Source of the DNA: Sphingomonas sanguinis
Lineage (GTDB): Bacteria > Pseudomonadota > Alphaproteobacteria > Sphingomonadales > Sphingomonadaceae
Direction: 5' to 3'
Assembly: GCF_019297835.1 (NCBI RefSeq)
Contig: NZ_CP079203.1
Location: 469,001 to 533,000 of the forward strand
Length of the DNA stretch: 64,000 bases
Every line of letters starts with the position of its first letter. The first letter of the stretch is position 1. This document shows positions 42,053-50,394 of this stretch, piece by piece. The notes below the pieces were generated by a model, which was not told where the DNA came from, made no database searches, and saw nothing but the letters and a program-made list of their open reading frames with translations. A program made the position numbers and the translations under genes.

Positions 42053-43813
42053 ATGGCGCGTTGGTGGCATGAGCGGCGAGGGCGGCCACGTCCGCTTCGC
42101 GACATCATGGTGTCGATCCTGACGCTGACCGGGATCGGCGGCGCGATGGCGCTGGCCGTGATGTTGACGCTGGTAATCTCTCCGGGGTTCGCTGAACTGG
42201 AGGAACGGGCGACCGAGGGCTATCGGGTCAGGGCGGAGACCGCGGTGTCGGACTTTGCCGCGATGACCGAAGTCATGGCTCGCGAACAGGCCAATGCGGT
42301 GGGCACCGTTCCCGCCGTTCCTTCATACGCTATCGTCTATCGGCGTAGTCCCGGCGCAGTCGCGACCGTTCGGGGCGCACCGGGCAAGCGCGAGGTTGCG
42401 GCCGCGCTGGATCGCCTCGCTATCAACCGGCTGGTGGGATCTGGCCGTTCGGCGCGTTTCTACCTGAAGGCCGAGCGGGACGTCATGGCGGTGGGCCTGG
42501 CGGAAAGTCCGGACGGTTTGGCGTATGTCGCGGTGGCGCGTCGGCTGACCGGCGAACATCTGTCACGCCTGCTCGGGCGGCGTGTTGCGCTGTCTGCGGA
42601 AACGGTTTCGAGCGACATGGCGACCCGCCGACGCGCGCAGTTCATCGATATCGCCGTCCCGATCGCCGGAGCCGATGGGCGGCCGGTCGCTTCGGTCCGT
42701 TTCCAGGTGTCGCGTGAAGTCGTTTTGCTCGGGCGGCGCGTGCTATTATTGGCAGCGGCGGCGTCGATCCTGTTGCTGGTCCTCCTCCTGCTGATGCTGC
42801 GCCGCGCACTGGGGCGCTTCGTGCTGGCGCCTCTCGACCGGGTGGAGCGGCATATGCAACGGGTGCAGGTGTCGGGCGCCCTGCTGCCCTTCGAGGACGA
42901 TCAGAGCCGGTGCGAGGAATTCAGATCGCTGGGCCGCAGCTTCAACGCGATGCTGAGCCAGTTGAAAGACCTGCGCGAACGTAACGAGATACAGAGCTTC
43001 GCGCTCGGACGCTCCGAAAGTGCGGTTGCGGTGCTGCACAATGTCCGCAACGCGCTCGCGCCGCTGGCGACGATCCTGAGCCATGGTATCGGGCAGGGGG
43101 ACAAGGCCAGACGCGATCTGCTCGACCGCGCGCTCGACGAACTCGCGCGGGGGGACGTCGATGCGGATCGACGCGCCAAGCTAGCCATGTTCATCGCCAC
43201 GGCCTTCGACACGGAGGCGATGGCGCGTGACGAGGTCCGGCGACAGCTGGAGGTCGGGCGCGATGCGATGCGCCAGACGCTGGAGATCATCGGCGCACAA
43301 CAGGCCCGCGCGCATGAGCGTCCGCCGCGTGAACGCTGCGACATCAGCGACATCGTGGCGCGCAATGCGACGATCGCCCGCTATGCCCAGGCCGTGTCGG
43401 TCGGATTCACCTTTCCGGCACACCCGGCCTATGTCGTCGCGAACCGGGTGATCCTGAGCCAGGTGATCGGCAACCTCTTCGCCAACGCGGTCGAGGCGAT
43501 CGTCGCGACGGGGCGAGGCCATGGATCGATCACCGTCGACATCGCGGCACCAAGCGATGGGCGCCTGGCATTGCGGATCATCGATGACGGCGAGGGTTTC
43601 GAGCCTGCGCAGGCAACCCGGCTATTCCAGCCCGGCTATTCGACCCGTACCGAGAAATCGGGCGGGCTTGGCCTGCATTGGTGTGCCAATTCCATGGCGG
43701 TGATGGGCGGCACGCTCGAACTGCGAAGCGCCGGGCGCGGCACCGGTGCCGTGGCTATCCTGACCCTCGACGCGGATGGCGAAGGGGAACAGCCGGTCGA
43801 TCTGGCCGCCTGA
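42053..43813 (+). CDS. Atypical sensor histidine kinase paired with the GGDEF-EAL regulator
   Basis: 586 residues, 11 bases after the c-di-GMP regulator and probably its partner. Membrane helix about 20-42, periplasmic sensor of about 180 residues, second helix near 225-245, HAMP-like segment (RRALGRFVLAPLDRVERHM) and helical linker. The phospho-acceptor region is AVLHNVRNALAPLATILSHG, a non-HisKA H-box with His-Asn instead of His-Glu. The ATPase part has NLFANAVEAI, DDGEGFEPAQ, and GGLGLHWCANSMAVMGG. The start at ATG 42053 lacks a clear ribosome site; ATG 42107 is possible. Confidence 0.88.
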   Translation: MARWWHERRGRPRPLRDIMVSILTLTGIGGAMALAVMLTLVISPGFAELEERATEGYRVRAETAVSDFAAMTEVMAREQANAVGTVPAVPSYAIVYRRSPGAVATVRGAPGKREVAAALDRLAINRLVGSGRSARFYLKAERDVMAVGLAESPDGLAYVAVARRLTGEHLSRLLGRRVALSAETVSSDMATRRRAQFIDIAVPIAGADGRPVASVRFQVSREVVLLGRRVLLLAAAASILLLVLLLLMLRRALGRFVLAPLDRVERHMQRVQVSGALLPFEDDQSRCEEFRSLGRSFNAMLSQLKDLRERNEIQSFALGRSESAVAVLHNVRNALAPLATILSHGIGQGDKARRDLLDRALDELARGDVDADRRAKLAMFIATAFDTEAMARDEVRRQLEVGRDAMRQTLEIIGAQQARAHERPPRERCDISDIVARNATIARYAQAVSVGFTFPAHPAYVVANRVILSQVIGNLFANAVEAIVATGRGHGSITVDIAAPSDGRLALRIIDDGEGFEPAQATRLFQPGYSTRTEKSGGLGLHWCANSMAVMGGTLELRSAGRGTGAVAILTLDADGEGEQPVDLAA

Positions 43814-43821
43814 CCGACCGG

Positions 43822-44940
43822 CTATAGCGGCAACTCGGCCTGGCTCGGGCTGGCCTGTTCATCGTCGGCCCCGGCGGAGAGGCCGGAGAGGGTCAGGCCC
43901 AGCAGCCTCACGCCCAGCGTCACGGGCAATTGCTGATCCAGCAGGTCCAGTCCGATCGCCAGAAACTCGGCCCGGTCGGCTATGCCATATCCGGCAGAGC
44001 GCGCGCGGGTGATCGTCCGGAAGTCGCTGTGCCGCAGTTTCAGCGTGACCGTGCGGCCCGTCACGCCGCTGCGTTCGATCCGGGTCCAGGCGGCGTCCAC
44101 GACCCGCTCCATCGCGGCATGCAGCGCGTCGCGATCCGACAGGTCGTTCTCGAACGTCCGCTCCGCGCCGACCGACTTGGCGATCCGGTGCGCGCGGACG
44201 GGGCGGTGGTCGATCCCGCGCGCCGCGCCGTAGAGATAGTCGGCATAGCTGCCGAAATGGCGTTGCAGGAACTCCAGTGGCCGATCGCGCAGATCCTGGC
44301 CGGTCAGGATGCCCAGCGCCTCCATTTTGCGTGCCGTGACCGGCCCAACGCCGTGGAACCGCTTGACGGGCAATCCCGCAACGAAGGTCGCGCCGTGGGT
44401 TGGCGGGATGACGCAAAGGCCATCGGGCTTGTTTTGGTCCGAAGCGAGCTTGGCGATGAACTTGTTGTAGCTGACCCCCGCAGAGGCGGTCAGCCCTGTC
44501 TCTGCGCGGATCGCCTCGCGAATGGCGTTGGCGATGGCGGTAGCCGAGCCAAGCCCCGCCCGGTCCTCCGTCACGTCGAGATAGGCTTCGTCGAGCGACA
44601 GGGGCTCGATCAACTCGGTGAAGCGGCCGAAGATGGCGCGAATCTGCTGCGATACCTCGCGATAGACGTCGAACCGGGGCGGCACGAAAACCAGATCGGG
44701 GCATCGCCGCAGCGCCGTGACGGAAGGCATGGCCGAGCGGACGCCGAAGGTCCGCGCTTCATAGCTTGCAGCGGCGACGACGCCCCGCGCTCGCGATCCG
44801 CCGACCGCCACGGGCCGCCCGCGCAAGGCGGGATCGTCCCGCTGCTCGACCGATGCATAGAATGCATCCATATCGACATGGATAACCTTGCGCCCATCAT
44901 GGTGCGCCGCTTCGTCAGGAGAGGAAATTGGCGTCGGCAC
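43822..44940 (-). CDS. dinB: DNA polymerase IV (translesion, Y family)
   Basis: 372 residues from GTG 44940, the only sensible start before VIHVDMDAFYASVEQRDDP. Palm catalytic residues in DMDAF and LSLDEAYLDVT; steric and finger stretches ARGVVAAASYEARTFGVRSA and ASAGVSYNKFIAKLASDQNKP (part); helix-hairpin-helix KRFHGVGPVTARKMEALGI; little-finger domain follows. The C-terminus ends SQAELPL, a possible sliding-clamp-binding peptide (Q-x-x-L-x-L type). A LexA-type box lies 57 bases upstream, so it belongs to the SOS response. The convergent kinase gene ends 8 bases away. Confidence 0.95.
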   Translation of the reverse strand: MPTPISSPDEAAHHDGRKVIHVDMDAFYASVEQRDDPALRGRPVAVGGSRARGVVAAASYEARTFGVRSAMPSVTALRRCPDLVFVPPRFDVYREVSQQIRAIFGRFTELIEPLSLDEAYLDVTEDRAGLGSATAIANAIREAIRAETGLTASAGVSYNKFIAKLASDQNKPDGLCVIPPTHGATFVAGLPVKRFHGVGPVTARKMEALGILTGQDLRDRPLEFLQRHFGSYADYLYGAARGIDHRPVRAHRIAKSVGAERTFENDLSDRDALHAAMERVVDAAWTRIERSGVTGRTVTLKLRHSDFRTITRARSAGYGIADRAEFLAIGLDLLDQQLPVTLGVRLLGLTLSGLSAGADDEQASPSQAELPL

Positions 44941-44996
44941 GCGTCAGTCTGAAACGATCCATGGTCCCGCACGCTACGGGCTTGGAAACGAAACAG

Positions 44997-45011
44997 GAAC
45001 ATCGCGGGTTC
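44997..45011. promoter_or_regulatory. LexA (SOS) box of dinB
   Basis: GAAC-ATCGCGG-GTTC is an exact match to the alphaproteobacterial LexA operator GAAC-N7-GTTC. It lies 57-71 bases upstream of the dinB start and 96 bases upstream of the divergent cyclase gene, so it could affect both. Confidence 0.82.
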
Positions 45012-45106
45012 GTCAACCCCTTTGGCATCGGCATCGATGCCGTCATCTTGACCGACATTAATATCCTTTTATCGTTCTGGTCATAGAAGGGCGGCGGGAT
45101 AACGAT

Positions 45107-48100
45107 TTGAAACGCTACCGCTCCTTCGGCGCCGCTGCCCTTCTGCTGTTCCTGTGTCTGCCCGCGATGGTGCGGGGCGAGGCACGCGGCGACCCATGGG
45201 CGGCATGGCAATGGGCCAGCTTCACACGGCAGGGCGACGCGGTCGGCCTGCCGCATATCACCGCCACGGCGATCGTCCGTGCGAGTGACGGAACCATGTG
45301 GATCGGCACGCGCGGCGGACTGACCCGGTATGACGGGCAACGTGTTCGTAGCTTCAAGGCGCAGTCCGGCAATACCTATTCGTTGCCCGACAATTATGTG
45401 CGTTCGCTGTTGGCATTGCCCGATGGCGGCTTGCTGATCGGAACCAATGTCGGTGGCCTTGCGCGCTATGAACCGGCGAGCGGTCGCTTCATTCGGTTGA
45501 AGGCGTCCAACGGGCCTGTAGGAAGCCGCATTTTCGGCTTTACCCCGGACGGTTCGGGGGGCGCCTATATCGCGTCGGATGGCGGCGTTCATCGCTATAT
45601 CGCCAAGACCGATAGCATCGATGCGATGTCGAGCGTTGCGATCAAGGGGCGGGACGGTCGCCCTGAAGGGGCGTTCGCGGTCCATCGCGATGCTGACGGC
45701 ACGCTCTGGGCCGGATGCGAGGGCGGGCTTTGGGTTCGGCCGCCGGGTGCCCGGCGTTTCCAGCCGACCGCGCTGGTCGACAGCACGGACAGCCGGGACA
45801 TCTGGTCGATCATGCGCGATCGTCAGGGACGGTTGTGGGTCGGTACGGGATCGGACGGCATCTACATGTCCGGCGATCGGGGCTGGCATCCCCGCTTTAT
45901 CCAGTCGCCGACCCTTAGCGGTGCGGCGCCGCTGATCGGCCACCGGACGATCCGAGCGATGGTCGAAGATGCTCGCGGACGGTTATGGGCCGCGACCGAT
46001 GGCATGGGGATCGTACTGATCGATCCCGCCAATGGCTTTTCCGCGACCGGGCTTCGCCACCTGACGGCCAATCCGATGTCGCTGGCCGGGGATACCGTGC
46101 GTGCGCTGGCGCTGGATGGATCGGGCGGCGTGTGGGCGGCGACCGAGATGGGCGCTTCGCGCACACAAGGGCCGGGCGGGGGAATATTGCGCATCGGATC
46201 GGCGATGCCCGACCCGCGCATGTCCCTGTCGGACGACAATGTCCGGGGGCTCATGGTCGACCGGCACGACCGGATATGGCTCGGCATGAGCAACGGGACG
46301 ATAGACGCCCTCGACCGCAAGGCGGGGCGTGTGCGTCGTCTGACGTTGCAAGGCCAGCATGGGGGGCAGGATATCAAGGCCCTGCTGGAGGCATCGGACG
46401 GGACGATCCTGGCGGGAGCCCGAGGGGTCGTCGCGATCGATCCCCGCACCTTGGCGCAGCGACCTTTGTCGGTGGAGGGCTTGGGCGACCTGCCGGTGAT
46501 CTCTTTGGCGGAGACGGACGACGCGCTGCTGATCGGAACCTATAAGGGCCTGTTCGTCCGCCGTCATAATGGCCAGGTGAGGGTGTTCGAGCACGACGCG
46601 AACGACCCCCACAGCCTGCCCAACAACGAAGTGATCAACATCGTCGTCGATCCTTATGGCGCCATCCTGATCGCGACCCCCGCAGGCATCGGGCGGTTTG
46701 ACCTGACGCGTGGCATGTTCACTATTTTTTCCAGCCGATCGGGCGGATCGGGCAGTCTACCCCAGGACTATGTCGGCTCGGTCGTCCCGATCGGCCGCGA
46801 CATTTGGGTCGGCACCTATGGGGGCGTTGCGCAGGGGCGTGTGGCCCCCGGCGGTTGGCGTTTCCGCGCGATTTCCGAGGTTCAGGGGCTGGCGGGCGAC
46901 AATGTCGCGTCGGTCGTCCTCGACGCCCATCGACGTCCCTGGGTGGCAAGCGCCGGCGGTATCTCCGTCATCGATCCGGACGGTCGGACGGTTCGCGTCA
47001 TGAGCAAGCGCGACGGTCTGAGCGCCAGTGCGTTCAACCAGCGTACGGCGGCGCGGATGGCGGATGGCTCCCTGCTGTTCGGGGCGCCGGATGGCCTGAT
47101 CGTACTGCAGCCCGATATTCTGCTGGCGCGGCTGGATCATGTCCAACCGGGGCCGCTGATCGTCAGTTCGGCCGATATTGATGGCCATGCGCTGGCGGTC
47201 GACTCCACTGTCAACGCCTTGTCGCTGCGATGGGGAAAGGACGGCCGTACGCTGCGAATCGGTTTTGCGCTCGCCGATTACGACGCGCCGGAGGATACAC
47301 GGTACAGCTATCGCCTCGACGGGTTCGATCGGACCTGGATGACTGTGCCTGCGGGGACGCCCGCCAGTGCGACCTATACCAATCTTCCGGCAGGCACCTA
47401 TAGCCTGCAACTGCGGGCCTATGTTCCGGGGCTGGGCGCCCGCACGGTCGAGCGGCGGGTGGAGATCACTGTCGACCCGCAATGGTATGAGAGCTGGCCT
47501 GGGCGAATCGGTATGGCGCTGATCTTCCTGCTACTGCTGGGGGCGACCTTCTGGCTCGTCACCGCCGTCATCCGCCGCCGTGCCCGGATGCTGGAGAAGA
47601 TGGTCGCCGAGCGGACGAGCGCGCTGCGGACGGCCAACGAACAGCTCGACCGGTTGGCCAGCACCGACCCGCTGACCGGCCTGGCCAACCGTCGCACGCT
47701 GATGACGGCGCTTCAGGCGGCGCGCGACCATGCGATCGCGCAGGATGAGGGCTTTGCCTTCGCGCTGCTCGACATCGATCATTTCAAGCGGATCAACGAC
47801 GGCTATGGCCACAGCGCCGGGGACGAAGTGCTGGTAAGGATGGCCGCACGCCTGCAAAACGGGATCCGGGCGGGCGATGTCATCGCGCGCTATGGCGGGG
47901 AGGAGATCGCGATCCTGTTCCCCGGCACCACGCTCGACAGCGCGATGGGTATCGTCGAGCGCCTGCGTGAAGAAATCGTCTTCACTCCGTTGCTGATCGG
48001 GAGCCAGGCGATCAACGTGACCTTCAGTGCTGGCGTGACCGACTGGCGGCCGTGCGAGGATGTCGCGGCCATGATCCGCCGTGCCGACGATGCGCTTTAC

Positions 48101-48145
48101 GATGCGAAGCGGAACGGCCGGGACCGGGTGGCGCAGGCGGCCTGA
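45107..48145 (+). CDS. Membrane diguanylate cyclase with periplasmic beta-propeller (Reg_prop, Y_Y_Y, GGDEF)
   Basis: 1012 residues from TTG 45107 (signal peptide KRYRSFGAAALLLFLCLPAM). About 690 residues of periplasmic two-component-regulator-type propeller repeats follow, each of the form DGTMWIGTRGGLTRYDG / GRLWVGTGSDGIY / GAILIATPAGIGRF, then a Y_Y_Y domain (YSYRLDGFDRTWM, YTNLPAGTYSLQLRAY), one membrane helix (about 800-822), a coiled coil and a GGDEF domain (STDPLTGLANRRTL, DIDHFKRINDGYGHSAGDE, active site GGEEI). An RAGD inhibitory site sits five residues before the active site, so product inhibition is likely. The periplasmic part probably senses a ligand such as a saccharide or peptide; that is inference. 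Confidence 0.92.
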   Translation: MKRYRSFGAAALLLFLCLPAMVRGEARGDPWAAWQWASFTRQGDAVGLPHITATAIVRASDGTMWIGTRGGLTRYDGQRVRSFKAQSGNTYSLPDNYVRSLLALPDGGLLIGTNVGGLARYEPASGRFIRLKASNGPVGSRIFGFTPDGSGGAYIASDGGVHRYIAKTDSIDAMSSVAIKGRDGRPEGAFAVHRDADGTLWAGCEGGLWVRPPGARRFQPTALVDSTDSRDIWSIMRDRQGRLWVGTGSDGIYMSGDRGWHPRFIQSPTLSGAAPLIGHRTIRAMVEDARGRLWAATDGMGIVLIDPANGFSATGLRHLTANPMSLAGDTVRALALDGSGGVWAATEMGASRTQGPGGGILRIGSAMPDPRMSLSDDNVRGLMVDRHDRIWLGMSNGTIDALDRKAGRVRRLTLQGQHGGQDIKALLEASDGTILAGARGVVAIDPRTLAQRPLSVEGLGDLPVISLAETDDALLIGTYKGLFVRRHNGQVRVFEHDANDPHSLPNNEVINIVVDPYGAILIATPAGIGRFDLTRGMFTIFSSRSGGSGSLPQDYVGSVVPIGRDIWVGTYGGVAQGRVAPGGWRFRAISEVQGLAGDNVASVVLDAHRRPWVASAGGISVIDPDGRTVRVMSKRDGLSASAFNQRTAARMADGSLLFGAPDGLIVLQPDILLARLDHVQPGPLIVSSADIDGHALAVDSTVNALSLRWGKDGRTLRIGFALADYDAPEDTRYSYRLDGFDRTWMTVPAGTPASATYTNLPAGTYSLQLRAYVPGLGARTVERRVEITVDPQWYESWPGRIGMALIFLLLLGATFWLVTAVIRRRARMLEKMVAERTSALRTANEQLDRLASTDPLTGLANRRTLMTALQAARDHAIAQDEGFAFALLDIDHFKRINDGYGHSAGDEVLVRMAARLQNGIRAGDVIARYGGEEIAILFPGTTLDSAMGIVERLREEIVFTPLLIGSQAINVTFSAGVTDWRPCEDVAAMIRRADDALYDAKRNGRDRVAQAA

Positions 48146-48183
48146 GCGCGGAACTCGACCCCGCGCTTCCGGGTTGGGCGGAC

Positions 48184-48402
48184 ATGATGACGAACGACAG
48201 CGCCGAAACGCATCCGCCGACGGTCAGGAGTGGGCGGCTGGTCCGGCGGGGCGGTGCCTTCGTGCTGGAAGGGGACGATGGCAAGTTGTTGGAATTGCGC
48301 CTGATGCGCGTACCAGTCGACCATGTCGGCAAATCGGTGGCGATCACCGGCCACATGCTGACCCCGGATGTGATGGAGGTGGACGGGGTCAGGGGCGCCT
48401 GA
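48184..48402 (+). CDS. Small DUF5818-like protein
   Basis: 72 residues from ATG 48184, which follows the cyclase gene by 38 bases. It has a beta-rich core: SGRLVRRGGAFVLEGDDGKL, LELRLMRVPVDHVGKSVAIT, GHMLTPDVMEVDGV. This resembles the DUF5818 proteins of sphingomonads (OB-like small domain), function unknown. No signal peptide or membrane helix. A longer reading from 48052 lies inside the cyclase gene and is not credible. Confidence 0.65.
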   Translation: MMTNDSAETHPPTVRSGRLVRRGGAFVLEGDDGKLLELRLMRVPVDHVGKSVAITGHMLTPDVMEVDGVRGA

Positions 48403-48408
48403 GCCGGA

Positions 48409-49344
48409 TCAGTGGGCCTTTCTGCCCGGCAGAATGTGCAGGACACCCACGATCACCGCGCCGATGATCAGCCCGACGATCGCCGAGCCGATCGCACCGA
48501 CCAGCCACTCCGCAACCACGCCACCGACGGGCAGCGCCTCGGCGACGTGATGCGCGGTGCCGTGGATCAGATGGGGCAGGGCGGTCAGCCCGAATTCCTC
48601 CATGCCATGGACGATGATCCCGCCACCGACCCAGACCATCGCGGCCGTGCCGACAACCGCCAGTACGCGCAGGACGACGGGCATGGCCTTCACCAGCCCG
48701 CGTCCGATCGCCTGAGCCGTTGCGTTGTCGCGGCGGGCGAGATGCAGGCCGATATCGTCCATCTTCACGATCGCAGCGACGACGCCATAGACGCCGACGG
48801 TGATCGCGATGCCGACCAGCGCGAGCGCGATGGCCTGCGTTCCGATCGACAGGTCGGGCAGTTCCGACAGCGCGATCGCCATGATCTCGCCCGACAGGAT
48901 CAGGTCGGTGCGGATCGCGCCCGAAACTTGCCGATCTTCCAACTGCTTGGCGTCGACCGGCGCGGCGTCCTCCGCTTCGGCGTGATGGCCGGTCAGCGTT
49001 TCGAAGATCTTCTCGCTCGCCTCGAAGCACAGGAACGCGCCGCCCGCCATCAGGATCGGCGTGATCGCCCAGGGCGCGAAGGCGCTGAGCAGGAGGGCGG
49101 CGGGCAGCAGGAAGATCAGCTTGTTGCGCAGCGACCCCAGCGCGATCTTGCCGATGATCGGCAATTCGCGCTGCGGTGCCAGCCCCACGACATAGCGCGG
49201 GGTGACGGCGGTATCGTCGATGACCACGCCCGCCGCCTTCGCACCTGCCCGCGCCGAAGCCCCCGCCACATCGTCCAGCGACGCCGCCGCCAGCTTGGCG
49301 ATCGCCGCCACGTCGTCCAGCAATGCGACCAGACCACCCGCCAT
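48409..49344 (-). CDS. DUF808 family inner membrane protein (YedI-like)
   Basis: 311 residues, with a short soluble N-terminus AGGLVALLDDVAAIAKLAAA, then five to six membrane helices. Family motifs: SLDDVAGASARAGAKAAGVV, IDDTAVTPRYVVGL, GALG-type PILMAGGAFLCFEASEKI, and DLILSGEIMAIALSEL. DUF808 (YedI) proteins are of unknown function, possibly transport. It is 6 bases from the convergent DUF5818 gene and 79 bases downstream of the LysR gene in the same direction. Confidence 0.92.
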   Translation of the reverse strand: MAGGLVALLDDVAAIAKLAAASLDDVAGASARAGAKAAGVVIDDTAVTPRYVVGLAPQRELPIIGKIALGSLRNKLIFLLPAALLLSAFAPWAITPILMAGGAFLCFEASEKIFETLTGHHAEAEDAAPVDAKQLEDRQVSGAIRTDLILSGEIMAIALSELPDLSIGTQAIALALVGIAITVGVYGVVAAIVKMDDIGLHLARRDNATAQAIGRGLVKAMPVVLRVLAVVGTAAMVWVGGGIIVHGMEEFGLTALPHLIHGTAHHVAEALPVGGVVAEWLVGAIGSAIVGLIIGAVIVGVLHILPGRKAH

Positions 49345-49423
49345 CGACCCGTACCTCTCAAAACCTTGTTGCGCCGTGCCTAAAGCCTGCGCCCGGCCGA
49401 TGCACGGAAAAATGACGGACGCG

Positions 49424-50296
49424 TCATGTCATCCACGCCGCATCGCGCCAAACATCGCGCAGATGGTCGAGCAGCGCGGGCACGGCCAGGGGAACCCCTG
49501 CCGCCGCATGGACCGCCCATATGCCCACCGCCGCCGACCCTTCGTGATCGGGCAGGACGCGGACCAGCCGCCCGTCGGCCAGCGCGTCGCCCACGTCCCA
49601 GAGCGAGCGCAGCGCTACGCCCGCACCGCCCAGCACCAGTTCGCGCACCACTTCGCTGGAGGGCGTTTCGACACGGCTCTCGCCATTCACCGTTGCCCCC
49701 GTCAGCCGCCACGGAAATTGCCCTTTCGCAGCGAGCAGAGCATGGTTCGACAGATCACTGATACTTCGGGGCGTACCGGCTTTGGCGAGATAGGCGGGGC
49801 TGGCACATAGCACCCGGCGATTATCGGCCAGTCGATGCGCCGCCAGTCCGGCAGGCGGCGTCGCGGTGATGCGGATTGCCAGATCGATGCCGCTGTCGAT
49901 CAGGTCGACGAAATCATCGGTCAGATCGAACCGCAGCCGGATCGCGGGATAACGGTCCAGGAAGGCGGTCAGATGGGGTGCGATCCACATCCGCCCGAAT
50001 GATGTCGGGGCGCTGACCCGAAGAGGACCAGCGGGACCGTCGCCATGCTGCGTCAACCGGGCTTCGGCCACACGGAGCCCGGCGACGAGCGGCGCGACTT
50101 CGCCATGAAAGGCCGCACCTGCCGTCGTGGGCGCTAGGCGGCGGGTCGTGCGGTGGAGCAGTCGGATCCCCAACCGGCCCTCTAGCCGGGCGATCCGCTT
50201 GGACACCATGGCGGGCGACAGGTGCCAGAGCCGTGCCGCGCCCGCCAGGCTGCCCTCGCGGACGACATCGACGAATAGCGCAATATCGGGGTCCAT
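49424..50296 (-). CDS. LysR family transcriptional regulator
   Basis: 290 residues: N-terminal helix-turn-helix (IALFVDVVREGSLAGAARLW, SPAMVSKRIARLEGRLGIRL), linker helix, then a type 2 periplasmic-binding-fold effector domain (PTSFGRMWIAPHLTAFLDRYP, DDFVDLIDSGIDLAIRI, FPWRLTGATVNGESRVETPS). The HSP-x-MVSKRIARLE form and W-R at the effector end place it with the AaeR/DsdC-like group. It is divergent from glcB by 98 bases and may regulate malate synthase; the inducer is unknown. Confidence 0.9.
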   Translation of the reverse strand: MDPDIALFVDVVREGSLAGAARLWHLSPAMVSKRIARLEGRLGIRLLHRTTRRLAPTTAGAAFHGEVAPLVAGLRVAEARLTQHGDGPAGPLRVSAPTSFGRMWIAPHLTAFLDRYPAIRLRFDLTDDFVDLIDSGIDLAIRITATPPAGLAAHRLADNRRVLCASPAYLAKAGTPRSISDLSNHALLAAKGQFPWRLTGATVNGESRVETPSSEVVRELVLGGAGVALRSLWDVGDALADGRLVRVLPDHEGSAAVGIWAVHAAAGVPLAVPALLDHLRDVWRDAAWMT

Positions 50297-50394
50297 TCGT
50301 TCCTCCAGCGACCGACAGCGCTTCGATTATGCCGGCTACCGGGACAAATGGCGATGCCCTATCATGCTCGTGATTACACAGGAGGAGAGTGTTC

